This document shows, piece by piece, positions 26,107 to 34,120 of a stretch of 64,000 nt of DNA; the stretch's first letter is position 1, and every line of letters starts with the position of its first letter. Source of the stretch: Trueperaceae bacterium (GTDB taxonomy: Bacteria > Deinococcota > Deinococci > Deinococcales > Trueperaceae); the NCBI GenBank assembly GCA_036381595.1, contig DASVCN010000021.1, positions 31,001 to 95,000 of the forward strand. Reading direction: 5' to 3'. A program made the position numbers and the translations under genes. A model generated the notes under the pieces. The model was not told the DNA's origin, made no database searches, and saw only the letters and a list, made by a program, of their open reading frames with translations.

Positions 26107-27192
26107 GTGGAACTGGACCTTTTGGAGCTGGCGGGTGACCCGTATCGACTCGGCTACGCTCACGGCGAGCGCTACCGTAACGCGATCGTCCGTTACGCCG
26201 AGGAGCGGATCCGGCTGGCAGGAAGCGAGGAGTGGACGGGTAGCGACCTGAGCCGTCAGGAAGTCCTCGCTCTCGCCCAGGAGTGCCTTCCGGCCCATGA
26301 GGAGTTCACTCCCGACGGCGTCGAGGAACTCCAGGGGATGGCCGATGCCACGGGCCTGACCAAGGCGGAACTGCTGATAGTCGGTGGTTTCACCGATTTC
26401 GTCGACACCGTATACGCGCGCCGCACCGAGCTCGGAGCGACCCGGGCAACTGCGGACGACTGCACCGCGGTACTGGTTCCGGGCTCCAGAGCAGAGGGTG
26501 GCGGAGCTCTCTTCGGACAGACCTGGGACATGCATGCGTCATCAGCCGAGCATGTGCTGTTGCTGAGGGGCCGACCCCACGGGTTGCCGGAGTTCCTCAC
26601 CTTCACCTCGGTCGGTTGCGTCGGCATGATCGGCATGAACGAAGCCGGCCTGGTGGTGGGCATCAACAACCTGATGGCCGGCGACGGCGCGACAGGGGTG
26701 ATGTGGACGTTCGTCGTACGCGAACTCCTGAAGCTGGAGACGGTGGCGCAGGCGGTTCGCCTGCTGGAGGGGGCGCCACTGGCGGGGGGCCACAACTACC
26801 TTCTGCTGGACCGTTCCGGCGCCGGGGCCAACGTCGAGGCGATGGGCGGCAGGCGTCACGTCACGAAACTCGAAGGGGAACCGCTCGTGCACACCAACCA
26901 CTGCCTCCGGCCGGAAACGCAGGAGGTGGAACGGGAGCGCACGCCCGTCTCGCTGGCGGAGTCCGGGGGCCGGCTGGAGCGCAGCCTCGAACTACTGGGC
27001 AGAGGTACCGTGACGCCCGGAACGCTGCAGCGGCTCGCCGCCGATGAGCCCACTATCTGCGTGAGCCCGCGGCACTCTGACGACATCGCTACTTGCGGAG
27101 CAGCGATCATGAGACCCGCCACCGGTGAGTTCTGGGCCGTCAAGGGCGCCCCGTCGCGAGGCAGCTTCCGGCGTTACACGGTCCCCGCCTGA
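26107..27192 (+). CDS. C45-family autoproteolytic acyltransferase/hydrolase
   Basis: A 361-residue Ntn-hydrolase of the penicillin acyltransferase (C45) type. The predicted self-cleavage site is before Cys119 in TADDCTAVLV, which would become the N-terminal nucleophile. FGQTWDMHASS and GMIGMNEAGLVVGINNLMAG are family hallmarks. Substrate unknown; relatives cut amide bonds of acylated amino acids. Starts at GTG 26107, six bases after TAGTCT and with no ribosome site, so probably leaderless. Confidence 0.88.
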   Translation: MELDLLELAGDPYRLGYAHGERYRNAIVRYAEERIRLAGSEEWTGSDLSRQEVLALAQECLPAHEEFTPDGVEELQGMADATGLTKAELLIVGGFTDFVDTVYARRTELGATRATADDCTAVLVPGSRAEGGGALFGQTWDMHASSAEHVLLLRGRPHGLPEFLTFTSVGCVGMIGMNEAGLVVGINNLMAGDGATGVMWTFVVRELLKLETVAQAVRLLEGAPLAGGHNYLLLDRSGAGANVEAMGGRRHVTKLEGEPLVHTNHCLRPETQEVERERTPVSLAESGGRLERSLELLGRGTVTPGTLQRLAADEPTICVSPRHSDDIATCGAAIMRPATGEFWAVKGAPSRGSFRRYTVPA

Positions 27193-27197
27193 ACGGA

Positions 27198-27317
27198 GTC
27201 GGTGCAGCGGGCGTCGGTGCAGTGGACGTTGGTGATGCGGACGCCGGTGAAGCGGTCGTCAGTGCAGCGGGCGTCGGTGGAGCGGTCGTCGGTGCAGCGG
27301 GCGTCGGTGCGGCGGAG
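27198..27317 (+). repeat. Tandem repeat, eight 15-base units
   Basis: Eight consecutive degenerate copies of GTCGGTGCAGCGGGC begin five bases after the C45 gene stop and end 19 bases before the convergent DUF983 gene. Unit length is a multiple of three, so every frame stays open, but no start or ribosome site supports coding. Confidence 0.85.
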
Positions 27318-27335
27318 GCGCTTGAGAAGTTGCGG

Positions 27336-27758
27336 TCAACCGTGCTTCTCGGCCGCCTCCACCCTCGGGCCGCTCGCTTCGCGGCACTCGCCCAGGTAAC
27401 CGACTTTCCAAAGGCACCAGACCCAGAGACCGCGGGCGGAACGGTACGAGAAGAGGATGAGCATCACCGCGCTCACACCCATCACGGCGGTGAAACCGGG
27501 GAAGAAGCCGAACAACAACGCCAGCCCCACCCCCTCGCCGATCAGCAGCACGCTGGCGAGCAGGTACATCAGGAAAGCGGTTCCCAACCAGGTACTGCTG
27601 TCGGCTTCGAAGGTGATGCCGCAGACGTCGCAACAGCGCCTGGGTCGTAGGAAGCCCCGGAAGAGGCTGCCCAGGACGCAGTTCGGACAGTGGCCCACGA
27701 GCGCGCTGCGCAGTACGGTCGGCAGGCCCAACCGCTTCGGCCGATCTACCACCGGCAT
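27336..27758 (-). CDS. DUF983 family small membrane protein
   Basis: A 140-residue protein starting at ATG 27758. The N-terminal zinc-type cysteines CPNC and CDVCG are followed by two membrane spans (FLMYLLASVLLIGEGVGLAL and MGVSAVMLILF). This layout is DUF983. Function unknown; the family is often near cytochrome oxidase genes in other groups, but not here. TACTCT lies eight bases before the start. The open frame upstream to 27983 is an artefact overlapping rfbB. Confidence 0.82.
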   Translation of the reverse strand: MPVVDRPKRLGLPTVLRSALVGHCPNCVLGSLFRGFLRPRRCCDVCGITFEADSSTWLGTAFLMYLLASVLLIGEGVGLALLFGFFPGFTAVMGVSAVMLILFSYRSARGLWVWCLWKVGYLGECREASGPRVEAAEKHG

Positions 27759-27870
27759 GATTGTCCAGAGTATCCACCCCCGTGCGGCCGGGCTCCGTAA
27801 TGTGGCCGCAAGTGGCCGGCAAGCGAGGAGCCTGGCAGAGGGGGCGCGCGACTGAGGGTATGCTCGACTG

Positions 27871-28938
27871 ATGAAGGCACGAACGATCCTGGTAACCGGC
27901 GGAGCCGGCTTCATCGGCTCGGCCGTCGTACGGCACCTCATCGGGGCAACGCGGGCCGAGGTGGTGAACCTCGACAAGCTCACCTACGCCGGGCACCTGG
28001 AGAGTCTAGGGGAGGCGCGAGACAGCTCGCGTCATCACTTCGAGGAGGCGGACGTTGCCGACCGTCCCGCCGTCGAACGGGTCTTCGCCCGATACCGACC
28101 CGACGCCGTCATCCACCTAGCGGCAGAGACGCACGTCGACCGGTCTATCGACGGTCCCTCCGAATTCGTACGCACCAACGTCCAGGGGACCTTCACCCTG
28201 CTCGAGGCCGCCCGGCGCTACTGGGACACGCTCGAGGGCCAGAAGTGGGAGGAGTTCCGCTTCCTCTGCGTCTCCACCGACGAGGTCTTCGGTTCACTGG
28301 GCGAGGAGGGTCGGTTCCGCGAGGACAGCCGCTACGATCCGCGGTCGCCCTACTCGGCCTCGAAGGCGTCGGCCGATCACTTCGCGAAGGCGTACCACCA
28401 CACCTTCGATCTGCCGGTGATCGTCACCAACTGCTCCAACAACTACGGTCCCTACCAGTTCCCGGAGAAGCTCATCCCCCTCGCCACCCTGCGCGCCGCG
28501 GCCGGTGAACCCATCCCCGTCTACGGACGGGGTGAGAACGTTCGCGACTGGCTCCACGTGGACGACCACGTGGCCGGGCTGATGGCCGTGCTCGAGGGCG
28601 GACGGCCGGGCGAGACCTACAACATCGGCGGCGACAGCGAGCGTACCAACCTGCAGCTGGTGAAGACCATCTGCGAAGCCCTCGACGAGCTGGTCCCCTC
28701 CGAGCGGCCCTACCACGAGCTGATCACCTTCGTCGAAGACAGGCCTGGCCACGATCTCCGTTACGCGATCGACGCCGGGAAGATCAGGAACGAGCTGGGC
28801 TGGGCGCCCAAGCGAACATTCGAAGCGGCCTTGCGGGAGACCGTCGCCTGGTACCTCGAGAACCGCGACTGGTGCGAAACCGTGACCAGGGGCGCGAAGT
28901 ACCGGCTCGAGCGCCTGGGCCGGCTAGATCAGGAGTGA
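27871..28938 (+). CDS. rfbB: dTDP-glucose 4,6-dehydratase
   Basis: A 355-residue SDR enzyme making dTDP-4-keto-6-deoxyglucose for rhamnose and other surface sugars. NAD motif GGAGFIGS at 10-17, catalytic Thr136-Asp137-Glu138 in [10 protein letters not shown], and Tyr161/Lys165 in [27 protein letters not shown] is diagnostic. TATGCT ends six bases before the ATG, so the mRNA looks leaderless. The other rml genes are absent from the window. Confidence 0.95.
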   Translation: MKARTILVTGGAGFIGSAVVRHLIGATRAEVVNLDKLTYAGHLESLGEARDSSRHHFEEADVADRPAVERVFARYRPDAVIHLAAETHVDRSIDGPSEFVRTNVQGTFTLLEAARRYWDTLEGQKWEEFRFLCVSTDEVFGSLGEEGRFREDSRYDPRSPYSASKASADHFAKAYHHTFDLPVIVTNCSNNYGPYQFPEKLIPLATLRAAAGEPIPVYGRGENVRDWLHVDDHVAGLMAVLEGGRPGETYNIGGDSERTNLQLVKTICEALDELVPSERPYHELITFVEDRPGHDLRYAIDAGKIRNELGWAPKRTFEAALRETVAWYLENRDWCETVTRGAKYRLERLGRLDQE

Positions 28939-29009
28939 CGGAGGCGTAGGCGCGGCGATCGGCCGGCAGTTCGACGTTGGGAACACGAGACAGGCGGTCG
29001 GTGGTGCCC

Positions 29010-30188
29010 CTACCCTTCCGGTCCGATGCGCGCCCGCCACTCCTCGCCCGTGAGTTCGAGGAGTTCGGCCACGGCACGCAGGTAGGCTCTCCAGGCGCGG
29101 TGCAGGCGCCCCGCGTCGCCGGTCAGCTCGAACTCCTCCTCTGCCAGGTCCAGCCCTTCTTCGGCCAGTCGCGCCCGTCTGAGGGCGCTCGACAACTCGG
29201 CCCTGAACAGCGCCGGGTACGCCTCGAGCTCGGCCCGGGCTGCGTCGAGCGCCTCCTCGAGCCGTTCGATCTCCGGGCGCTCGTAAGCGACCCTCAGCTG
29301 AGCGCTCACTTCGAACTCCCACCGTTCGACCCCTCCGGGAAGGTCGAGACCAAGGGTGGCGGCAGGGCGGCCGTTTATCAGGCCCCCCTCGAGATCGACC
29401 TCCAGTTCGTCGAACCGGTATGCGGCCCTGAGCCGGAGGTCGTCCAAGGGCGCTCGCCTCGCTTCGACCAGTTCGGCTTCGGCCTCCTGCATCAGCAGGA
29501 GAAGCATCCGATATTCGAAGGTGTCTCGAGGATCGGCGGCAGCCGCCGGCAGGGCGAAGCGCAGCGGTTCGTAGACCGCTTCGCCTCGAAGGCCGAACGA
29601 GAGTGCCGCCCGCCGCGCCTCCTCCAGTTCGAACAGGTCTTCACGGTGCTCGAGTGCCGCCAGGCGTAGTTCCAGCCGAGCCGTCTGGAGCTCAGCGGCA
29701 TCGACCGTCGCCAGGTCCTCCTGAGCCTCCGCCAGTTCGGCGCGTGACTCCTCTGCCTGCTGCTGGGCCTCGAGGAGGTCAGCATGGGCGAGAAGCGCGT
29801 CGGTCACCGCTTCGAGTTCGAGCGTCTCGGCTTCGTGACGAGCGCGCTCGAGACTCTGCAGCGCCCGCAAGTGGCTGTCGGCCGGCTCGCCGAACTCGAT
29901 CGTGGCGTCGATCCCCAGCGTCCCGGTCCAGGCCCCGTCGCTCCCGTCGTGCGGGTAGTCGCGGTACCTGATGAGCGGGTCGACCGTCGCTTCGAGACCG
30001 TCGAGCACCGTTCCCGCCGCCTCCGCTTCGAGGCGGGCGACGAGCCGGAGTGCGGCCGGCAGACGCGGATCGCTCCAACTGAGTGCGGCCGAGGCCGGAA
30101 GCGGCTGGGCCTCTGCCGAAGGGGATATGGCAGAGGCGGCGACGAGGAGCAGCAACGATGCGACTACGTGCGGGGTGCGAGAATCCAT
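29010..30188 (-). CDS. Coiled-coil envelope protein, TolC-like
   Basis: A 392-residue exported protein. Signal peptide from ATG 30188 (MDSRTPHVVASLLLLVAASA, cut near AEA). Long Ala/Glu/Leu-rich helices occupy about 95-190 and 310-385, around a short beta-type central region (LRLRAAYRFDELEVDLEG). The two-helix-bundle pattern resembles outer membrane efflux (TolC) proteins, though it is shorter than typical TolC and the match is weak. GGAGG precedes the ATG. Its promoter region nearly copies that of the GbsR/LolCDE-like operon, so it may belong to that system. Confidence 0.65.
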   Translation of the reverse strand: MDSRTPHVVASLLLLVAASAISPSAEAQPLPASAALSWSDPRLPAALRLVARLEAEAAGTVLDGLEATVDPLIRYRDYPHDGSDGAWTGTLGIDATIEFGEPADSHLRALQSLERARHEAETLELEAVTDALLAHADLLEAQQQAEESRAELAEAQEDLATVDAAELQTARLELRLAALEHREDLFELEEARRAALSFGLRGEAVYEPLRFALPAAAADPRDTFEYRMLLLLMQEAEAELVEARRAPLDDLRLRAAYRFDELEVDLEGGLINGRPAATLGLDLPGGVERWEFEVSAQLRVAYERPEIERLEEALDAARAELEAYPALFRAELSSALRRARLAEEGLDLAEEEFELTGDAGRLHRAWRAYLRAVAELLELTGEEWRARIGPEG

Positions 30189-30252
30189 CTCATCCTCCAA
30201 CGGCCGAACACGCGTTGCGGTGGGGAGGAGGGACCGGAACGTGACGCTTGCT

Positions 30253-30269
30253 CTAATCTGATTCAGAAT
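30253..30269. promoter_or_regulatory. Operator-like TCTGATTCAGA before the TolC-like gene
   Basis: TCTGATTCAGA (30257-30267) is a perfect 5-1-5 palindrome. The plus-strand stretch TAATCTGATTCAGAA differs from the GbsR promoter stretch TAATCGATTCAGAA only by one inserted T. It lies 65-80 bases before the gene start. Confidence 0.6.
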
Positions 30270-30373
30270 ACTGCCATACTCTTTTCATACGCCACGTAGG
30301 GTTGCCGGGGTAGACTCTGCGGGAGCGGAAAGACCGTCGACCAGTACGTCATCGAAAGAACTTCGGAGGGGGC

Positions 30374-30595
30374 ATGCCGGACACGGGGGGCATCGCGGGA
30401 ATCAGAGAGGCTGTCAGAGACGTCACGTCTCTTGCCCGGGAGAAAGGGCGCGACCAGACTTTCGAATTCGAACTCTACCTGCTCAAGTGGCAGGCCGAGT
30501 TGGCAGAAACGAACGACAGCGAGGAGTTGGAGGGTCTCGTCCTCAGGGAGGCCGAGGCTCTTCGCAGCCAGATCGAGAAGATGACCGCTGCCTAG
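30374..30595 (+). CDS. Small helical protein of unknown function
   Basis: A 73-residue protein with strong ribosome site GGAGGGGGC directly before ATG 30374. The sequence is amphipathic and helical (EFELYLLKWQAELAETNDSE), with no signal peptide or cysteines. No family recognised. A hairpin terminator follows, so it is probably a single-gene unit. Confidence 0.65.
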   Translation: MPDTGGIAGIREAVRDVTSLAREKGRDQTFEFELYLLKWQAELAETNDSEELEGLVLREAEALRSQIEKMTAA

Positions 30596-30619
30596 GAGCG
30601 GCTGAAGGCGAGCGACGCC

Positions 30620-30645
30620 GGCGCGACGTCTAGGGGCGTCGCGCC
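30620..30645 (+). terminator. Hairpin terminator after the 73-codon gene
   Basis: GGCGCGACG (30620-30628) pairs with CGTCGCGCC (30637-30645), followed by CTTGCTTTCG. It lies 25 bases after the stop. Confidence 0.7.
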
Positions 30646-30675
30646 CTTGCTTTCGCGGGCCGTTATCATGCGCCG

Positions 30676-31410
30676 GTGGGATCGATAGCGGAGCAGGAGC
30701 GGAGGGCCGGTGGGCAGGAGAGGATCTCCGGCTCCGCTGCCTTCCTCGAGGGGGTAAGGGACGTCGCTCCGATGATGCTGGCGGTGGGACCGTTCGGGGC
30801 CGTGGTCGGCCTCGCCGGCGTGGCATCGGGGCTCACCTTCTCCGAGACCATAGCGATGTCTGCCCTCGTGAACGGCGGATCGGCGCAACTCGCCGCCCTG
30901 ACGCTGATCGGGAGCGGCGCTCCGGTAGTCGTCATCCTTGCGACCGTATTCTTCGTGAACCTTCGCTACCTGATGTACAGCATGGCCCTCGCTCCCTACC
31001 TCACCGGGATCAGGAAGCGTTGGCGTCTGCTGATGGCGCAAGTGCTATTCGACCAGACCTTCGCCTTCGCCACCAGCCGCTATTCGACGTATCCCGGCCG
31101 GGGCCGGAGGGTCGCCTACTTCTTCGGGCTCGCGCTTCCCCTCTTCGTCACCTGGATGAGTGGGAACGTCGTAGGCGCTGCGTTCGGAGCCCAGGTGCCG
31201 GCGAGCTGGTCGCTCGACTTCGCCATCCCCCTCACGTTCCTCGCCCTGCTGATGCCGGCTGTCAGGGACAGGCCGGCGGCGATCGCGGCGATCACGGGCG
31301 GCGCCACCGCACTCCTGGGGCTCACGCTCCCCTACAACCTGGGTCTCGTTCTGGGCGCGGTCTTCGGCGTGTGCGCCGGCCTCGCGGCCGAGCGGCGCTG
31401 GTGGTCGTGA
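30676..31410 (+). CDS. azlC: AzlC-family amino acid exporter large subunit, second copy
   Basis: A 244-residue membrane protein. EGVRDVAPMMLAVGPFGAVV, NGGSAQLAALTLIG and NLRYLMYSMALAPYL are the same family landmarks as in the copy at 9.3 kb, but overall identity looks low, so this is an old or separately acquired paralogue. GTG start at 30676, six bases after TATCAT, suggesting a leaderless mRNA. It overlaps azlD as GTGA. Confidence 0.88.
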   Translation: MGSIAEQERRAGGQERISGSAAFLEGVRDVAPMMLAVGPFGAVVGLAGVASGLTFSETIAMSALVNGGSAQLAALTLIGSGAPVVVILATVFFVNLRYLMYSMALAPYLTGIRKRWRLLMAQVLFDQTFAFATSRYSTYPGRGRRVAYFFGLALPLFVTWMSGNVVGAAFGAQVPASWSLDFAIPLTFLALLMPAVRDRPAAIAAITGGATALLGLTLPYNLGLVLGAVFGVCAGLAAERRWWS

Positions 31411-31727
31411 ACGGACCGGTCCTCTGGCTGACGATCGCCGGCATGGCAATCATCTCCTATCTCCTGAGGGTCTCCTTCCTGCTGCTTCACGAAAGGATCG
31501 GCTTCCCGCCGCTGTTGACCAGAGCCCTGCGCTACGTGCCGTACGCGGTGCTGGCCGCCCTGGTCGTCCCGGTGGTCGCCGGCAGTGGCGAGAAGGTTCT
31601 CGCTCCCGAGTTGCCACGCGTGCTCGCCGCGACCGCGGGCGCCCTGATCGCCTGGCGGACCCGCTCGGTGCTCCTCACCCTGACGCTCGGGATGGCTACG
31701 CTGTGGCTTACCCAGCTGCTGCTCTGA
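31407..31727 (+). CDS. azlD: AzlD-family exporter small subunit, second copy
   Basis: A 106-residue protein of four spans, starting at GTG 31407 in a four-base overlap with azlC. LLRVSFLLLHERIGFPPLL and LRYVPYAVLAALVVPVVAG match AzlD. The open frame extends upstream inside azlC, but the coupled GTG is the natural start. Forms a complex with the preceding AzlC. Confidence 0.86.
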   Translation: MNGPVLWLTIAGMAIISYLLRVSFLLLHERIGFPPLLTRALRYVPYAVLAALVVPVVAGSGEKVLAPELPRVLAATAGALIAWRTRSVLLTLTLGMATLWLTQLLL

Positions 31728-31730
31728 GGC

Positions 31731-32552
31731 TCAGTCGGCGTCCCAATCGGGCGCGCCCTCGGGGTTCACCAGGCGCCCGTCCGGACTCCCCAGCGAACTG
31801 ATCCGCATCATCTCGCTGGCGCTGAGCTCGAAGTCGAAGATATCGAAGTTCGACCTGCGATGCTCGTCACTCGACGCCTTCGGTATCGCCGCGACCCGCT
31901 GCTGCTGTATGAGCCAGCGGAGGGTCACCTGCACGGGCGATTTCCCATGTTCCTTGCCTATCGCGCGCAGGGTGTCGTCTTCCGAGACCTTGCCCTTGGC
32001 GATCGGGCTGTAGGCGGTGAGGAGGTAGCCGAGTTCCGCCGACAGTTCGAGGAGTGCCTTCTGGGACAGGTATGGATGGTACTCCACCTGGTTCGCGAAA
32101 ACATCCACGTGCTCCTGAGCTTCCCTGACCAGCTTGGAAGGGAAGTTGCTCACGCCTATGTGCCTGACGCGGCCGGTCTCTTGCAGCTTGCGCAGTGCGT
32201 CCAGCGTCTCGGCTAGCGGGACCTCGGGATTGGGCCAGTGGAGCAGGAGCAGGTCGACGTAGTCGGTCCGCAGCTTGCTGAGGCTCTCCTCGGTACTGCT
32301 GAGCGCATCGCTTTCCCTGAAGTTGCGCGGCCGCAGCTTGGTGACGAGGAAGATCTCCTCGCGCTCGACGCCAGAACGCGCGAGCGCCTCGCCCACCTGC
32401 TTCTCGTTGTCGTACCCCTGTGCCGTGTCGATGTGGCGGTAGCCGATGGCGAGGGCGTCAGCCACGCCCGCGCGGCACTCCTCCCCTGCCATCCTGAAGG
32501 TACCGAAGCCGAGGGCGGGAACTCGCGTCCCCTCGATGACGTGATGGATCAT
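31731..32552 (-). CDS. Aldo/keto reductase
   Basis: A 273-residue NADPH-dependent reductase of the AKR5/2,5-diketo-gluconate reductase-like group. The catalytic tetrad is Asp42, Tyr47, Lys72 and His105 (HIDTAQGYDNE, VTKLRPRN, LLLHWPNP). QVTLRWLIQQQRVAAIPKAS is the NADPH-binding pattern. Substrate unknown. GGGAGGACGAC precedes the ATG. Confidence 0.92.
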   Translation of the reverse strand: MIHHVIEGTRVPALGFGTFRMAGEECRAGVADALAIGYRHIDTAQGYDNEKQVGEALARSGVEREEIFLVTKLRPRNFRESDALSSTEESLSKLRTDYVDLLLLHWPNPEVPLAETLDALRKLQETGRVRHIGVSNFPSKLVREAQEHVDVFANQVEYHPYLSQKALLELSAELGYLLTAYSPIAKGKVSEDDTLRAIGKEHGKSPVQVTLRWLIQQQRVAAIPKASSDEHRRSNFDIFDFELSASEMMRISSLGSPDGRLVNPEGAPDWDAD

Positions 32553-32586
32553 GTCGTCCTCCCATCAGAAACTACCGCACGAGAAA

Positions 32587-32607
32587 GGCCGCGGTCTCGC
32601 CGCGGCC
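32587..32607 (-). terminator. Hairpin between aldo/keto reductase and DUF892 genes
   Basis: GGCCGCGG (32587-32594) pairs with CCGCGGCC (32600-32607). In the minus direction it is followed by TTTCTCG. It lies upstream of the reductase start and 31 bases downstream of the DUF892 gene stop, so it probably ends that transcript. Confidence 0.7.
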
Positions 32608-32638
32608 CGGTGCTAGCGGTGTCGTTCCTCGGTTCGGA

Positions 32639-33406
32639 TCAGGCGTGCGCCATCTGGTTGCGGATCGCCGTGGGCAGCTGCTGCTCGAGCCACTCGAGCA
32701 TCTGCTCCTCTTCCCGCAGGATGCGGCGGCAGACGGTAGCCGTCTCGGTGTCGCCGATCTCGTCCGCGGCTGTGATTATCCCCTGGTAGGAGGCGATCTC
32801 GAAGCGCTCCGCGGCCGAATCGCCCAGGATGTTCTTGACGATCTCATCCTTCGCCGGCGCGGTGACGACGCCCTGGACGGTACCCATCATGGTGCTCAGG
32901 CCGGTCTTGAAGCTCGAGACGTGGCCCCCCAGGCGCTCGATGCACTCGCGCACCATGTGTGCGTGCTCCTTCGTCTCCTCGCAGTGCCGCTCGAGGCGGG
33001 AGCGCATCGATGGACGTTCGTGGGCTGCGTGAGCGTGGTTGCGGAGCGTCTGCACCATCGACTTCTCCATCGCGTAGGCGTCGTTGAGCCAGGTGATGAG
33101 CGTCTGCTTCTTCGCCTCGCGGCTTCCCGGCATCGCCCCTTCGTGGTTCCTGTGCCTCTGCCCGTCGTTGCGCGACATCCGCCGAGCCTGCCAGACGCCC
33201 AGTGCGACCGCCAGAGCGGCGCCTATCAGAGCGCTCCTGCCGGGCCGGCGACGCATCATCCCGCCGCTGTTGCGCGACTCCCGGTAGTAGCGGTCCATGA
33301 AATCCTCTTCGGCCCGCTCGGCGTTGGTTCTCTTCGTCAACTGGTCGCGCTGCTCGGCCGACATGGGGCTGCGCTCGTACCGTCCGAATCGTGTGCGATC
33401 ATCCAT
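32639..33406 (-). CDS. Ferritin-like DUF892 (YciE/YciF) protein with N-terminal membrane segment
   Basis: A 255-residue protein from ATG 33406 with GGAAGG ahead. A charged N terminus is followed by a short hydrophobic stretch (RSALIGAALAVALGVWQARR, about 58-77). The DUF892 four-helix domain follows: LITWLNDAYAMEKSMVQTLR, HCEETKEHAHMVRECIERLG and EEEQMLEWLEQQLP. This family has ferritin-like metal-binding helices and is linked to stress. The membrane-anchored N terminus is unusual, since most members are soluble and about 165 residues. The open frame continues to 34075 but is non-coding in character. Confidence 0.85.
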   Translation of the reverse strand: MDDRTRFGRYERSPMSAEQRDQLTKRTNAERAEEDFMDRYYRESRNSGGMMRRRPGRSALIGAALAVALGVWQARRMSRNDGQRHRNHEGAMPGSREAKKQTLITWLNDAYAMEKSMVQTLRNHAHAAHERPSMRSRLERHCEETKEHAHMVRECIERLGGHVSSFKTGLSTMMGTVQGVVTAPAKDEIVKNILGDSAAERFEIASYQGIITAADEIGDTETATVCRRILREEEQMLEWLEQQLPTAIRNQMAHA

Positions 33407-33730
33407 GGTCAACCTTCCGTTCCGTTGCGACTCCGTTCTGTCGGTGGGCGCGGCGGCGCTCTGGTCGTGCTTCCCGCACCGCGTGTCTTGCGTTCCGAGT
33501 CTAGGACGAGTCCTCGAGAAGGCTCTTGGGGGTAGGCCACGAAGGTGGGGGTAGGCCCCGAAGGTAAGGGGCGAAGGTAAGGGGCGATCGCCCGAACTGC
33601 GACGCTGGTGCAGCGCGGGGATCGCATGGGAGATCGCGCAACGTGGGCGTACACGCGAAGAGGGATCGAAAGTGGCGGTTAGAGTCGGGTGAGCGCCGTT
33701 GGGGGGCTCTGGACGGAGAGTGGAGGATCC
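33407..33730. promoter_or_regulatory. 324-base divergent intergenic region
   Basis: No gene is supported between the DUF892 (minus) and ferredoxin (plus) starts. It contains a cluster of short direct repeats at 33528-33587. Both flanking genes have ribosome sites, so both transcripts should have leaders that start in this region; no consensus promoter stands out. Confidence 0.5.
33528..33587. repeat. Direct-repeat cluster GGGGGTAGGCC / TAAGGGGCGA
   Basis: Two 18-base copies GGGGGTAGGCCmCGAAGG (33528-33545, 33547-33564) are followed by TAAGGGGCGAAGG (33565-33577) and TAAGGGGCGA (33578-33587). Possibly replication slippage or clustered protein sites. Confidence 0.6.
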
Positions 33731-34117
33731 ATGCCGAAGGTGACCGTAGACGGGAAGAGCATCGACAGCACGCCGGACCGGAGGCTGGTCCTGGCGATCG
33801 AGGAGTTGGGGGTCGAGATCGGCCACCGTTGCGGCGGCAAGGCCCGTTGCACCACCTGTCGGGTCGAGATCGAGAGCGGCGAACCGGACAGCATGACGAA
33901 AGCCGAGTACCTGAAGCTGAAGGAGAAGGGCCTGTTGGGACAGGTGAGGCTTTCGTGCCAGATCCTCACCTCTCACGACATGGTGGTCAGGCCGTTGATG
34001 ACGAAAGAGTCGGAGGTCTGGACCGACACCGGACCGACGCCCAACGAGGTCGTCGAACCGGATCCTGAGTGGCATCCGATCCCCGAACTGGAAGCCAAGT
34101 ACCGACGCTCAGGCTAG
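33731..34117 (+). CDS. 2Fe-2S ferredoxin
   Basis: A 128-residue soluble electron carrier from ATG 33731 with GGAGG six bases ahead. Cluster ligands are Cys34, Cys40 and Cys43 (CGGKARCTTC) and Cys76 (RLSCQI), the plant-type arrangement. A 40-residue C-terminal extension with Pro and acidic residues (DTGPTPNEVVEPDPEWHPIP) is not part of the fold. Partner reductase not visible nearby. Confidence 0.92.
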   Translation: MPKVTVDGKSIDSTPDRRLVLAIEELGVEIGHRCGGKARCTTCRVEIESGEPDSMTKAEYLKLKEKGLLGQVRLSCQILTSHDMVVRPLMTKESEVWTDTGPTPNEVVEPDPEWHPIPELEAKYRRSG

Positions 34118-34120
34118 GCC

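Noticed and set aside
27202..27399. Repetitive protein encoded by the 15-base tandem repeat
   Set aside because: No ribosome site or promoter, overlaps the convergent DUF983 gene, and all frames are open simply because the unit is a multiple of three.
32639..34075. Extended 478-codon version of the DUF892 protein
   Set aside because: The extra upstream residues run antisense to the ferredoxin gene and a good ribosome site supports ATG 33406.
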